This document shows, piece after piece, positions 9,605-19,098 of a stretch of DNA of 64,000 nt. The stretch spans positions 372,001-436,000 of the forward strand of contig CANLVP010000001.1 in NCBI GenBank assembly GCA_947494675.1, given 5' to 3'. A program made the position numbers and the translations under genes. Each line of letters opens with the position of its first letter. Position 1 is the stretch's first letter. This stretch comes from an uncultured Paracoccaceae bacterium. Its GTDB lineage: Bacteria; Pseudomonadota; Alphaproteobacteria; Rhodobacterales; Rhodobacteraceae. The notes under the pieces were generated by a model that did no database searches, had not been told where the DNA came from, and was given only the letters and a program-made list of their open reading frames with translations.

Positions 9605-12600
9605 GAAATCTTATCACAGCCACCTGCCTTGCCACCCTGCCCTTCGCTGCCATGGCCCAAGAGGCCTCGGATGAGGACAAGGGCTATCTGACCACCCTGA
9701 TCGAGGAAAACCTGTCGGGCGATGAGCGGGTCGTGAATATTCAGGGTTTCCAAGGCGCGCTCAGCTCTGAGGCGACGATCACGCAGCTCACCGTGGCCGA
9801 TAGCGAAGGCGTCTGGCTGACCCTTGATAACGTCACCCTGATCTGGAGCCGGGCCGCCCTGCTGCGCGGTGCCATCGACGTGGATGAGTTGAGCGCCGAG
9901 CGGATCGTGGTGGCCCGCGCGCCCCTGCCCTCTGGCATTGAGGCACCGGCGGCAGAGGCCACGCCCTTTGCGCTGCCCGAACTGCCGGTGAGCATTCAGC
10001 TTGATCAATTGGCGATAGACCGGATTGAGCTGGGCGAGAGCTTTCTGGGCGAGCCGCTGGCGTTTCAGATCGCGGGTGCTGCCGGTTTGGCGGGTGGTGA
10101 GGGCAATGCCAATATCACAGCGGAACGGCTGGACGGGCAGACCGGACGCTTTGCGATTGCGGGCGATTATGCCAATGCCAGCCGCGAGCTGACGCTTGAT
10201 CTGGACCTGACCGAAGGCCCTGCGGGCATCGTCGCGCAGTTGATCGATCTGCCAGGCCAGCCTGATCTGGGGCTGAAGCTGCAGGGTGCAGGCCCGCTGG
10301 ATGACTTTGCCGCCACGCTGGAACTGGCGACCGAGGGGCAGCCGCGCGTGCAGGGGGATTTCACCCTGACAGCCACCGACGATGGCACCAGCCAGTTTGG
10401 GCTGGATATCGGCGGGAATATCGCGCCGCTTTTAGCCCCGGATTATCAGGAATTCTTTGGCCCTGATGTCACGTTGATTGCGCAAGGCACACAAAGTGAG
10501 GCGGGCGGTTTTGATCTGTCCACGCTGGATTTGCGCGCCGACAAGCTGCGCCTGACAGGCAGTGCCGCGATCAGCCCCGGCGGCTGGCCCGAGCAGCTTT
10601 CGCTTGATGGGGCCATTGCCAGCGCAGACGGCGAAATCGTGCTCTTGCCGCTGACCGGGCCAAAGACATTTGTGGACCGCGTGAACCTGAACATCGGCTA
10701 TGACCGCGCCGTGTCAGACGATTGGACCGCCGCCTTCGACATCGTCGGCTTTGACCGCCCCGGCCTTTATCTGGCGCAGGTCGGCTTGAACGGCGGCGGC
10801 AAGATCATCGCAGGCACGGGCGCTGCGGTAGGCGAAGTCACCGCCGATCTGGCTTATGAGGCGACGGGCGTGGAACTGGACGACGCAGGCGCGTCAGAGG
10901 CGTTTGGCGATGCTGTCACGGGCAACCTGACGCTGGCCTACCTGGAAGGGGAGCCGACGCAGATCAGCCGCCTGACCCTGACCGGGCCGGGCATCGAATT
11001 GCTGGCCGACGCCACCATCGCCACGCCAGAGGATAACTTGCGCACGACCGCCAATGTGATCCTGTCGGCGGATGCGCTGGCCCGCTTTGCCACGCTCGCA
11101 GGCCAGCCGGGCTTGGCGGGTGCGGCGGACCTGACGATCATTCCAACCATCAGCCCGCTTGACGGCCAATACGACGTGTTGATGACCGGCACGACGACGG
11201 ATTTGGCGATTGGCATCGCCCAGCTTGATCCGCTGCTGGCAGGCGACGGCACGCTGTCGCTGCAAGCCGTGCGCGACACCACAGGCACCCGTTTGGAAGG
11301 CCTGCGCATCGCCTCGGATGAGGCGCTGGTGACCGCAAGTGCGGCGCTGACAAGTGAGGAAAGCGCGGCAGAATTTGCCATATCGATCAATGATGTGGCT
11401 CTAGTGCAAGAGGGGTTGGATGGCCCCGCGTCCGTCTCTGGCACCGCGACGCGCGACAATGCCGGGGTGATCCAGTTTGACGTGACAGGCAGCGGGCCTG
11501 CCGCCGAATTGGCGGCCTTTGGCTCCGTCAATCCGGCTGAAACAGGCCAGACCGTGAATGCCGCTTTGACCGCCGCCGTGAGCGATCTGAGCCGCTATCG
11601 CGCAGTCACAGGCCAAGACATCGGCGGCGCGGCAGAGATCACGGCCAGCGGTGTCTTGCTCGCCGACGGGCTGCGCTTTGACACCGACATCGCGGCGGCC
11701 ACGCAGAATTTGCAGACCGGGGTCGCGCAGCTTGATCCGCTGTTGGACGGGGCAGGCAGATTGTCGGCGAGCGTCGCCCGCACCGGCGCGGACCTCTTTC
11801 GGTTGACCGATCTGGTGGTCACGACCCCCGCGCTTGACCTGCGCGCAGATGCAAACGGCGGCGTGGAAGGCCCGGCAGAGGCGATGCTGGACCTGACGAT
11901 CAACGACGCGGGTCGCTTGGCCCAAGGGCTGACCGGGCCACTTGATCTGGACCTGACCGCCACGCGCGATGATGCAGGTGTGATCGCGGCGGATGTGGTG
12001 GCCCTGGGCACTGGCACGGATGTGCGGGTCGATGGCACGGCGACGCCGGCAGGCGATCTGTATCAATTGGCGGGCACGCTTGACGCGGATGTGGCGGACC
12101 TGTCGCCCTTTGCCCAGTTGGCAGGCCGCGCGATTGATGGCCGGGTGTCGGCGGATATCAGCGGCACGGCGCTGTCCGACCTGAGCAGCTTGGACGCCGA
12201 TCTGACGATTGGCACGCAGGATTTGGCGATTGGGGACGCGAAAATCGACCCCATCCTGGCGGGCAACGGTGTGGTGCAAGGCACGGCGAGCCGCGCGGCG
12301 GGTGGTGACGCCACGGCCGATCTGCGCGCTGTTTTGGGCGACACCTCTGCCACGCTCGACGCAGTGGCGACACCGGTGGGTGAGGCGTTTGACGTCACCG
12401 GCACACTGGATGCACGCGTGGGATCACTGACGCGCTATGCGACGATTGCGGGCCTGCCGCTGTCGGGCGGGGTCTCGGCAAACCTGACGGGACGCGTGAT
12501 CACGGACCTGAGCGGGATCGACGCGCAGATCGCCATCGACACCAGCAGCCCCGCCATTGGCAACGCGACCGTGGACCAGCTTTTGCGCGGGGCCGGGTCC

Positions 12601-14199
12601 CTGCGGGCAGAGGTGCAGCGCACCGACGGCGGCTATGCGGTGCGGAACTTCAGCGCGCAAACCCCCGCGCTCAGCGCCAGTGGGACGGTCGATGCCCGCG
12701 ACGACGGCACCGGCAGTGCCACGTTTGACGCGCGTCTCAACGACATTGGCCCCCTGACTGGCGGCAGCCTGAGCGGGCCTGCGACTGCGACGGGCAGCGC
12801 CAACCGCCTTGGCGCAGGTTGGGGCGTTGACGTGGACGCCACCGGCCCCGGCGGCATCGGCGCTGTGGTTAGTGGAGAGGTCGCAGACAGCGGCACCCTG
12901 AACCTGAATGTGAACGGCAGTGCGCCGCTTGGCCTTGCCAATAGCTTTATCGAGCCGCGCCGCATTGATGGTGACGTGACCTTTGACATCGCGGTGGATG
13001 GCCCCCCTGCCCTGTCCTCTGTCACGGGCCGGATCAGCACGGCTGGCACGCGTGCGACAGCACCGACATTAGGTCTGGCGCTGGATAACATTGCGGGCGG
13101 CGTGACGCTGAACGGAGCCAATGCGCTGGTCGATCTGGGCGGCAGCGTTAGCAGCGGTGGCCGGATCGCGATCAATGGGCCGGTGGGTCTAAGCGCGCCG
13201 TTCAACGGTGATCTGGCGATTGATCTGCTGGGTGTCGTGCTTGAGGACCCGAACCTCTATCGCACCACGATTGACGGCACGGTCGGCCTGAACGGTGCCT
13301 TGACCGGCGGCGCGCGCATCGCGGGCACGCTGAACATCGGGCAGACGGATGTGCAGGTGCCGTCCTCGGGGATCGGCGCGTTGGGGGACTTGCCGGACGT
13401 CACCCATATCGGCGCGAATGGTGCCGTGCGCACCACGTTGGAACGCGCCGGTGCCACAACGACAGGCAATACGCAGGCGGCGGAGACGACAAGCGGTCCG
13501 GGCTTTCCGCTGGATATCACCGTGAACGCGCCAAACCGCATTTTCATCCGTGGGCGAGGTCTTGATGCCGAGTTGGGTGGCACCTTGCAGATTGGCGGCA
13601 CCAGCAACGCAGTGGTGCCGATTGGACAGTTTGAACTGGTGCGCGGGCGGCTGAATATCCTGCAACAACGCTTTGATCTGACCGAAGGCTCGGCGACGCT
13701 GCAGGGGGATTTCATCCCCTACCTGCGCCTTGTCGCGGCGACCGAGACACGCACCGGCACGCAGGTGCAGATTGTCGTCGAAGGGCCCGCAAACGCCCCC
13801 GATGTGACGTTTCAATCTACGCCAGAGCTGCCGCAGGATGAGGTGCTGTCGCAACTGATCTTTGGCCGCAACATCAGCGAGATCAGCCCCCTCCAGGCCG
13901 TGCAACTGGCCGCAGCCGTGGGCACGCTGGCGGGCAAGGGTGGCGGTGGGATCATTGATAACTTCCGCGCCAATATCGGGCTGGATGATTTTGACGTGAC
14001 AACTGATGCCGACGGCAATGCCGCCGTGCGGGCTGGTAAGTATCTGACCGAAAACGTCTATACCGATGTGACGATCAATTCCGAAGGCGATACGGAGATC
14101 AACTTGAATCTCGACATCACGTCAGAGATCACCGCCAAGGGCACAGTGGATGCGGATGGTGAGACCAGCATCGGGGTGTTCTTTGAACGCGACTATTGA
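9601..14199 (+). CDS. tamB: Translocation and assembly module protein TamB (DUF490)
   Basis: A 1532-residue AsmA-like protein that pairs with TamA to bridge the periplasm. The TTG start overlaps the tamA stop (TTGA). The N-terminus MRNLITATCLATLPFAAMAQ looks like a cleavable signal peptide, whereas enterobacterial TamB keeps an N-terminal anchor. The body is a long run of beta-strand repeats in which LDPLLAGDGTLSLQAVRDT and LDPLLDGAGRLSASVARTG recur, as expected for a hydrophobic beta-taco groove. The C-terminal DUF490 region includes IFIRGRGLDAELGGTLQIGG, FELVRGRLNILQQRFDLTEG and the terminal INLNLDITSEITAKGTVDAD. Length and partner leave little doubt. Confidence 0.93.
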   Translation: MRNLITATCLATLPFAAMAQEASDEDKGYLTTLIEENLSGDERVVNIQGFQGALSSEATITQLTVADSEGVWLTLDNVTLIWSRAALLRGAIDVDELSAERIVVARAPLPSGIEAPAAEATPFALPELPVSIQLDQLAIDRIELGESFLGEPLAFQIAGAAGLAGGEGNANITAERLDGQTGRFAIAGDYANASRELTLDLDLTEGPAGIVAQLIDLPGQPDLGLKLQGAGPLDDFAATLELATEGQPRVQGDFTLTATDDGTSQFGLDIGGNIAPLLAPDYQEFFGPDVTLIAQGTQSEAGGFDLSTLDLRADKLRLTGSAAISPGGWPEQLSLDGAIASADGEIVLLPLTGPKTFVDRVNLNIGYDRAVSDDWTAAFDIVGFDRPGLYLAQVGLNGGGKIIAGTGAAVGEVTADLAYEATGVELDDAGASEAFGDAVTGNLTLAYLEGEPTQISRLTLTGPGIELLADATIATPEDNLRTTANVILSADALARFATLAGQPGLAGAADLTIIPTISPLDGQYDVLMTGTTTDLAIGIAQLDPLLAGDGTLSLQAVRDTTGTRLEGLRIASDEALVTASAALTSEESAAEFAISINDVALVQEGLDGPASVSGTATRDNAGVIQFDVTGSGPAAELAAFGSVNPAETGQTVNAALTAAVSDLSRYRAVTGQDIGGAAEITASGVLLADGLRFDTDIAAATQNLQTGVAQLDPLLDGAGRLSASVARTGADLFRLTDLVVTTPALDLRADANGGVEGPAEAMLDLTINDAGRLAQGLTGPLDLDLTATRDDAGVIAADVVALGTGTDVRVDGTATPAGDLYQLAGTLDADVADLSPFAQLAGRAIDGRVSADISGTALSDLSSLDADLTIGTQDLAIGDAKIDPILAGNGVVQGTASRAAGGDATADLRAVLGDTSATLDAVATPVGEAFDVTGTLDARVGSLTRYATIAGLPLSGGVSANLTGRVITDLSGIDAQIAIDTSSPAIGNATVDQLLRGAGSLRAEVQRTDGGYAVRNFSAQTPALSASGTVDARDDGTGSATFDARLNDIGPLTGGSLSGPATATGSANRLGAGWGVDVDATGPGGIGAVVSGEVADSGTLNLNVNGSAPLGLANSFIEPRRIDGDVTFDIAVDGPPALSSVTGRISTAGTRATAPTLGLALDNIAGGVTLNGANALVDLGGSVSSGGRIAINGPVGLSAPFNGDLAIDLLGVVLEDPNLYRTTIDGTVGLNGALTGGARIAGTLNIGQTDVQVPSSGIGALGDLPDVTHIGANGAVRTTLERAGATTTGNTQAAETTSGPGFPLDITVNAPNRIFIRGRGLDAELGGTLQIGGTSNAVVPIGQFELVRGRLNILQQRFDLTEGSATLQGDFIPYLRLVAATETRTGTQVQIVVEGPANAPDVTFQSTPELPQDEVLSQLIFGRNISEISPLQAVQLAAAVGTLAGKGGGGIIDNFRANIGLDDFDVTTDADGNAAVRAGKYLTENVYTDVTINSEGDTEINLNLDITSEITAKGTVDADGETSIGVFFERDY

Positions 14200-14875
14200 T
14201 CCCCGCGCGGTTATGGCCGCGCATAACAATGCGGATTGGTATGCGATGATGGCGGACCTGCACGGGCTGCGATATCGCCGCGATGATCTGTGCTTTGAGA
14301 TGCTGGATCAACCGCCGCCGTTTCATAGCTGGATGACGACGCTTGATCCGACCAACCCCGACGCCGTGATGGCCCGCGTGGCCGCCCATCCGACGCAAAA
14401 GGGGTTTGGGATCAAGGACGGGTTTGATGCCCTGCCCCTAGACGATCCGCGTATGAAACCGGGTTTTTCCGCCTCTTGGATATGGGCGGCAACAGCCCAG
14501 CCTGCCGACACAAGCGGCTGGGAAGAGATCACGACACCAGCGGCTTTGGACGCGTGGGAGGCAGCGTGGCACGCGCCGAACCCGCCCAAATGGCAGCAGT
14601 TTCCGCCTGCGATCCTGGACCGTGCGGATGTGACCATCTGGGGCCGCAAGGCCGGTGATGGATATGACGCAGGCGGGATCGCCAACCGCTCCTCCGATTG
14701 CATTGGCCTGTCCAATGTCTTTGGCGAAGGTGCCTTTGCCCCCGTCGCGGCCCTCGCGGGCGAGATCGGCGGGCCGTTGGTAGGCTATGAGCGCGGCGAT
14801 GATCTGGTGGCGGCGCAAGAGGCGGGTTTTGAGATCACCGGGCCGTTACACGTCTGGTTTAGCACCGTTCACTGA
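14183..14875 (+). CDS. Hypothetical protein downstream of tamB
   Basis: About 230 residues. I favour TTG 14183, which overlaps tamB by 17 bases and has a GGGG stretch in front; ATG 14213 would give a 220-residue version. The product is soluble, with aromatic-rich stretches such as DQPPPFHSWMTTLDP and FSASWIWAATAQ. A C-terminal block, GGIANRSSDCIGLSNVF then GGPLVGYERGDDLVAAQEAGFEITG, recalls the last strands of GNAT acyltransferases, although no acetyl-CoA binding loop (Q/RxxGxG/A) is clear. It overlaps the convergent small membrane gene by seven bases. A tamB-linked role is possible because it sits in the same transcript; the function is unknown. Confidence 0.72.
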   Translation: MNATIDPRAVMAAHNNADWYAMMADLHGLRYRRDDLCFEMLDQPPPFHSWMTTLDPTNPDAVMARVAAHPTQKGFGIKDGFDALPLDDPRMKPGFSASWIWAATAQPADTSGWEEITTPAALDAWEAAWHAPNPPKWQQFPPAILDRADVTIWGRKAGDGYDAGGIANRSSDCIGLSNVFGEGAFAPVAALAGEIGGPLVGYERGDDLVAAQEAGFEITGPLHVWFSTVH

Positions 14876-15168
14876 CTGTTCAGCACAAACCGCTGGCCGT
14901 TCCAGAACGTCGCCACAAGGCTGATGGCCCAGGGTAGATAGAACAGGATCGACGCAATGGTCAGCGCCCAGAATTGGATGTCGGGGCCTTCGACTGGGGC
15001 AGGCCCCACGCCAAAGCGCGCCAAGATCAAGTTCAAGCCGATCATCACCAACACGATCACGACCGAGAGTGCCAGACAGACCCCTAACGCCCGAAAGAAC
15101 GCGCGGCCCGATGTACCGTCGGTCAAGAACGTCCAGAACCTGACAAATAGGTGCAACAGGCGACGCAT
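14869..15168 (-). CDS. Small two-helix membrane protein
   Basis: 99 residues with two predicted membrane helices, about 28-50 (ALGVCLALSVVIVLVMIGL) and 68-88 (LTIASILFYLPWAISLVATF), after a basic amphipathic N-terminus (MRRLLHLFVRFWTFL). The ATG lies two bases after the oppF stop, so it is the last gene of the opp operon in transcription order. I recognise no family. It could be a small accessory of the peptide importer, or simply an unrelated gene in the same mRNA. Confidence 0.65.
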   Translation of the reverse strand: MRRLLHLFVRFWTFLTDGTSGRAFFRALGVCLALSVVIVLVMIGLNLILARFGVGPAPVEGPDIQFWALTIASILFYLPWAISLVATFWNGQRFVLNSQ

Positions 15169-15170
15169 CC

Positions 15171-16178
15171 CTAGGCCGTAACCGCCAGCACATCCTGTGC
15201 GGCATGGAAGGGGCAGGCCACGAAATGGCCTTGGCCAAGGTCTTTGAACACGGGCAGATCGCCCGCGCAGGACGCCTGCGCCTTAGGGCACCGGGTGCGG
15301 AACACGCAGCCTGATGGTGGCGCGAGGGGTGACGGCAATTCACCTTCAAGGATCGGACGCTCGCGGGCCTTTTCCAGTGCGGGATCAGGGATCGGCACGG
15401 ATGAGATCAGCGCTTGGGAATAGGGATGTTCGGGCCGCGTCGTGAGCGTCACAGCATCGGCCATTTCCATCTGGCGACCCAGATACATCACGATGATCTG
15501 GTCACTGATGTGTTTCACAACGCTCAGGTCATGGGCGATAAAGATCATCGACAGCCCCATGTCGCGCTGCAATTCCATCAACAGGTTCACCACCTGCGCC
15601 TGCACCGAGACATCCAGCGCCGAGACCGGTTCATCACAGATCAAGAGCTTGGGCTTCATGATCAGCGCCCGGGCGATGCCGATGCGTTGGCACTGGCCGC
15701 CGGAGAATTCATGCGGGTAGCGATTGATCAGATTGGGCAGCAGACCGACGCGTTCCATCAGTTCCTGCACGCGTTTCTTGCGCTCGGTTCGGCTGGTGCC
15801 GGGCTCATGGGTCACCAGCGGTTCGGCGATAATCTCCCCCACGGTCATGCGCGGGTTCAGCGCGGCCAACGGGTCTTGAAAGATCATCTGCACATCACGG
15901 CGATGCACGCGCCGTTGGGCAGGCGACATGGCCGCGAGGTCATGCCCTTCAAAGTCGATCACACCCCCGGCGGATGGCACAGTGCCCACAATCGCGCGGG
16001 CCAAAGTGGACTTGCCAGAGCCGGATTCCCCCACAACGCCAAGGCATTGCCCGGCTTGCAGATCAAAGCTCATCTGGCTGACGGCGTGCAGCTTGTTGGG
16101 CGGGGTCCAGGGCCATGACCCTGGGCGACGGACGTCAAAGGTGACGGACAGATCGCGGACAGACAGGATGGTGGACAT
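15171..16178 (-). CDS. oppF: Oligopeptide/dipeptide ABC transporter ATPase, OppF/DppF type
   Basis: 335 residues, one of the two cytoplasmic ATPases that drive the importer. Walker A is GESGSGKST, the signature motif is FSGGQCQRIGIARAL, and Walker B is LLICDEPVSALDVS with a following H-loop (IFIAHDLSVV). The C-terminus has the OppF/DppF extension with four cysteines around GCVFRTRCPKAQASCAG, typical of the iron-sulfur-like or zinc C-terminal motif of peptide importer ATPases. The ATG shares a base with the oppD stop (TAATG). Substrate choice is set by the binding protein, so 'oligopeptide' is a family-level label. Confidence 0.93.
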   Translation of the reverse strand: MSTILSVRDLSVTFDVRRPGSWPWTPPNKLHAVSQMSFDLQAGQCLGVVGESGSGKSTLARAIVGTVPSAGGVIDFEGHDLAAMSPAQRRVHRRDVQMIFQDPLAALNPRMTVGEIIAEPLVTHEPGTSRTERKKRVQELMERVGLLPNLINRYPHEFSGGQCQRIGIARALIMKPKLLICDEPVSALDVSVQAQVVNLLMELQRDMGLSMIFIAHDLSVVKHISDQIIVMYLGRQMEMADAVTLTTRPEHPYSQALISSVPIPDPALEKARERPILEGELPSPLAPPSGCVFRTRCPKAQASCAGDLPVFKDLGQGHFVACPFHAAQDVLAVTA

Positions 16179-17146
16179 TATGCGACCTCCTCAACCGGCA
16201 AGAGACAGGCGCGGCGACGATCCGCGCCAAATCCCTGCAATTCCGGGCGCAGGCTGGCGCAGGTATTCTGGACCTGTGCGCAGCGGGGTGAGAACGGACA
16301 GCCCTGCGGCAGGCGCGACATATCGGGGGGTTCACCCGCGATGGTCAGCAGTTCCGCATCGGCGCGATCAAGGCGCGGCACCGCTTTCAGCAGGCCGCGC
16401 GTATAGGGATGGCTGGGGTTGTCAAAGACCGTCTGCGTTGGCCCGTCTTCCATGATCTGCCCACCATAAAGCACCAGCGTCCGATCACAGAAACCTGCCA
16501 CGACGCCAAGGTCATGGGTGATCAGGATGATGGCGGTGCCGAACTCATCCCGGATTTCGCCCAAAAGCTGCATGATCTGCGCCTGCACGGTCACATCCAG
16601 CGCCGTCGTCGGCTCATCCGCGATCAGCAGGCGCGGCTGACACAAGAGCGACATAGCGATCATGATCCGTTGCCGCATCCCGCCGGAAAATTCGTGTGGG
16701 AAGCTGCGGATACGGTTGCGGGCATCGGGGATTTTCACCGCGTCCAGCATCTTGACGCTGTCGGCGATGGCGTCGGACTTGGACATGCCCTTGTGCAGCA
16801 TCAACACCTCGGCCATCTGTTCCGAGATGCGGATATAGGGGTTGAGCGATGTCATCGGGTCCTGAAAGATCATCGCGATCTCTTTGCTGCGGATCTTGTT
16901 GATCTCGGGCAGCGACATTTTCAGCAGGTCCTTGCCGTCAAAACGCGCCTCGCCGGTGGCGCGCCCGTTCTTGGCCAAAAGCCCCATGGCGGCAAAGGCG
17001 GTCTGGCTTTTGCCTGATCCGCTTTCGCCCACAACCGCCAGTGTCTCGCCCGCGTCGATGCCAAAGCTGACGCCGTTGACCGCGTTCACATCGCCATCGG
17101 CGGTGGTGAAGGTCACGCGCATGTTGTCGATTTCCAGCAGGCTCAT
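16178..17146 (-). CDS. oppD: Oligopeptide/dipeptide ABC transporter ATPase, OppD/DppD type
   Basis: 322 residues from ATG 17146, which follows the oppC stop by a single base. Walker A is GESGSGKSQ, the signature is [15 protein letters not shown], and Walker B is [16 protein letters not shown]. The C-terminal [19 protein letters not shown] cysteine motif is the counterpart of the one in oppF. It pairs with OppF to form the ATPase heterodimer below the OppB/OppC membrane channel. An upstream ATG at 17206 lies inside oppC and is unlikely to be used. Confidence 0.93.
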   Translation of the reverse strand: MSLLEIDNMRVTFTTADGDVNAVNGVSFGIDAGETLAVVGESGSGKSQTAFAAMGLLAKNGRATGEARFDGKDLLKMSLPEINKIRSKEIAMIFQDPMTSLNPYIRISEQMAEVLMLHKGMSKSDAIADSVKMLDAVKIPDARNRIRSFPHEFSGGMRQRIMIAMSLLCQPRLLIADEPTTALDVTVQAQIMQLLGEIRDEFGTAIILITHDLGVVAGFCDRTLVLYGGQIMEDGPTQTVFDNPSHPYTRGLLKAVPRLDRADAELLTIAGEPPDMSRLPQGCPFSPRCAQVQNTCASLRPELQGFGADRRRACLLPVEEVA

Positions 17147-17147
17147 A

Positions 17148-18074
17148 TCAGCGGTCCTTTGGATCGAGCGCATCCCGCAGGCCGTCGCCCACAAAGAAGA
17201 ATGCAAAGATGGTGACGACGAAGAAGGCCAGCGGAAAGGCCAGTTGCCACGGCGTGCCGTTGCCGACGTTTTTGTTGCCCTCGGAAATCAATGCCCCAAG
17301 CGAGGTGTTGGGTTCCTGCACGCCAAGGCCCAGGAAACTGATGAAGCTTTCAAAGATGATCATCGACGGTACCAGCAACGTGGCGTAGACGATCACAATA
17401 CCCAGCAGATTCGGCACGATGTGGCGCAGGATGATTTTCAGCGGGTGAACGCCGGTGGCAAAGGCGACTTCGACGAATTCCTTGTTCTTGATCGACAGGG
17501 TCTGGCCGCGCGCGATGCGGGCCATGTCGAGCCATGAAATCAGGCCGATGCCCAGAAACAGCATAAAGAGCGAGCGGCCAAAGATCACCAGCATCAGGAT
17601 CAGCACGAACATGAAGGGGATCGACATCAGCACGTCCACCGTGCGCATCATGATCCCGTCGATCCGGCCCCCGAAATAGCCCGCCGTGGCCCCATAAAGC
17701 GTGCCAACGATCACTGCGACCATGGCGCCGACGATGCCAACCATCAGCGAAATCCGCGTCCCCTGCACCACCCGCGCAAAGAGGTCGCGGCCAGAGGCAT
17801 CGGTGCCAAAGTAGTGACCGGTTTCAAAGGACGGCACCCCTTGGGTGGCATTGGCCCCCATAAGGGAAAAGTCCACGAAATCCCGTTCCCACTGGGCGAC
17901 GAGTTCGCCCAGAAACCCAAAGGCTGCGATGCAGATCAGAACGATCAGCGAGACCACGGCGGCGCGGTTGCGAAAGAACCGTTCGCGAGCATCGCCCCAA
18001 AGAGAGCGACCTTGCACCTCGGCCATATGGGCCGCGTCCTCAAGACTTTCGACGGTGGCTTTGTTGGGAAACAT
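17148..18074 (-). CDS. oppC: Oligopeptide ABC transporter permease, OppC type
   Basis: 308 residues from ATG 18074, selected because AAGGGAGG lies at proper distance before it; a longer ORF from 18110 overlaps oppB. A cytoplasmic N-terminus with the OppC_N pattern (SLWGDARERFFRNRAAVVSL) leads into six membrane helices. HYFGTDASGRDLFARVVQGTR is the conserved OppC/DppC block after the first helix, and EVAFATGVHPLKIILRHIVP is the EAA loop that docks on the ATPase. It is the second permease of the opp operon. Confidence 0.94.
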   Translation of the reverse strand: MFPNKATVESLEDAAHMAEVQGRSLWGDARERFFRNRAAVVSLIVLICIAAFGFLGELVAQWERDFVDFSLMGANATQGVPSFETGHYFGTDASGRDLFARVVQGTRISLMVGIVGAMVAVIVGTLYGATAGYFGGRIDGIMMRTVDVLMSIPFMFVLILMLVIFGRSLFMLFLGIGLISWLDMARIARGQTLSIKNKEFVEVAFATGVHPLKIILRHIVPNLLGIVIVYATLLVPSMIIFESFISFLGLGVQEPNTSLGALISEGNKNVGNGTPWQLAFPLAFFVVTIFAFFFVGDGLRDALDPKDR

Positions 18075-18087
18075 GCGCAGCCCTCCC

Positions 18088-19011
18088 TTAATACCGGATC
18101 TTGGGGTCAATCCACGCGTAAAGGATATCGACCACGAGGTTGAACAGGATGGTGAGCGAGCCCACGAGGATGGTGATCCCCATGATCACCGAATAATCGC
18201 GGCTGAAGGCAGAGTTCACAAAGAACTGCCCGATCCCGCCGGTGGAGAAGATCAGATCAACCACCACAGAGCCGGTGATCATGCCGACAAACGCAGGCCC
18301 CAGATAGGATATCACCGGCAGCATCGTCGGCTTCAGCGCGTGCTTCCAGATCACGCGGGTGGGCGACAGCCCCTTGGCCCGCGCGGTGCGGATGAAGTTG
18401 GTGTTGAGCACCTCCAGCATCGAAGACCGGGTGATCCGGGCGATGGACGCCATATAGGACGTGGAGAGGGCGATGACCGGCATCACCAGATATTGCCACT
18501 GCCCGCCGTTCCAGCCCCCGCCGGGCAAGACCCCCAGCCAAAGCGTAAAGACGATGATCAGGATTGGACCCAGCACAAAGTTTGGCAGCACCTGCGCACC
18601 GACCGAGATGCCGACGGCCAGATAGTCGAGCCATGTGTTCTGGCGGATCGCGGCAGCAGCGCCAAGCGAGACACCGACCACAACGGCCACGATAAAGGAC
18701 CAAAACCCATAGGTCAGCGTGACAGGGAAGCCCTGGGAGATGATGTCATTGACCGACCGGTCCTTGAATTTGAACGAGGGGCCAAAGTCGAATTGCGTCG
18801 TCACGCTCCACACATAGGTGGTGATGCGTTTCCAGAATGGCTGATCCAGCCCGTATTTCGCCTCGAGGTTGGCGAGCACCTGGGGCGGCAGCGGGCGATC
18901 AGAGTTGAAGGGCCCGCCGGGGGCCGCATACATCAGGATGAACGACAGGATCACGAGGATCAAAAGCGTTGGAATGGCCACGGCAAGGCGGCGGATAATA
19001 TAGGCGGTCAT
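18088..19011 (-). CDS. oppB: Oligopeptide ABC transporter permease, OppB type
   Basis: 307 residues opening with MTAYIIRRLAVAIPTLLILV, the first membrane helix of OppB/DppB. The segment AAPGGPFNSDRPLPPQVLANLEAKYGLD is the usual periplasmic loop. RTARAKGLSPTRVIWKHALK is the EAA ATPase-docking loop. Six helices are visible. It pairs with OppC. Its start lies 87 bp downstream of the oppA stop, and that gap contains a strong hairpin. Confidence 0.94.
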   Translation of the reverse strand: MTAYIIRRLAVAIPTLLILVILSFILMYAAPGGPFNSDRPLPPQVLANLEAKYGLDQPFWKRITTYVWSVTTQFDFGPSFKFKDRSVNDIISQGFPVTLTYGFWSFIVAVVVGVSLGAAAAIRQNTWLDYLAVGISVGAQVLPNFVLGPILIIVFTLWLGVLPGGGWNGGQWQYLVMPVIALSTSYMASIARITRSSMLEVLNTNFIRTARAKGLSPTRVIWKHALKPTMLPVISYLGPAFVGMITGSVVVDLIFSTGGIGQFFVNSAFSRDYSVIMGITILVGSLTILFNLVVDILYAWIDPKIRY

Positions 19012-19049
19012 ATGTCAGGGGTCCGCATCTGGGAAAACGCCAATAGCAA

Positions 19050-19081
19050 CCGCGCCCCCGGTCGATGAACGGGGGGCGCGG
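19050..19081 (-). terminator. Hairpin between oppA and oppB
   Basis: A perfect 10-bp GC-rich stem (arms at 19050-19059 and 19072-19081, CCGCGCCCCC on the plus strand) closes a 12-nt loop. There is no T-tract, so it is more likely a partial terminator or an mRNA 3'-end stabiliser than a full stop. Such elements commonly keep the binding-protein message more abundant than the permease and ATPase messages. Confidence 0.6.
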
Positions 19082-19098
19082 CCAATGGTCAGGCTTGT

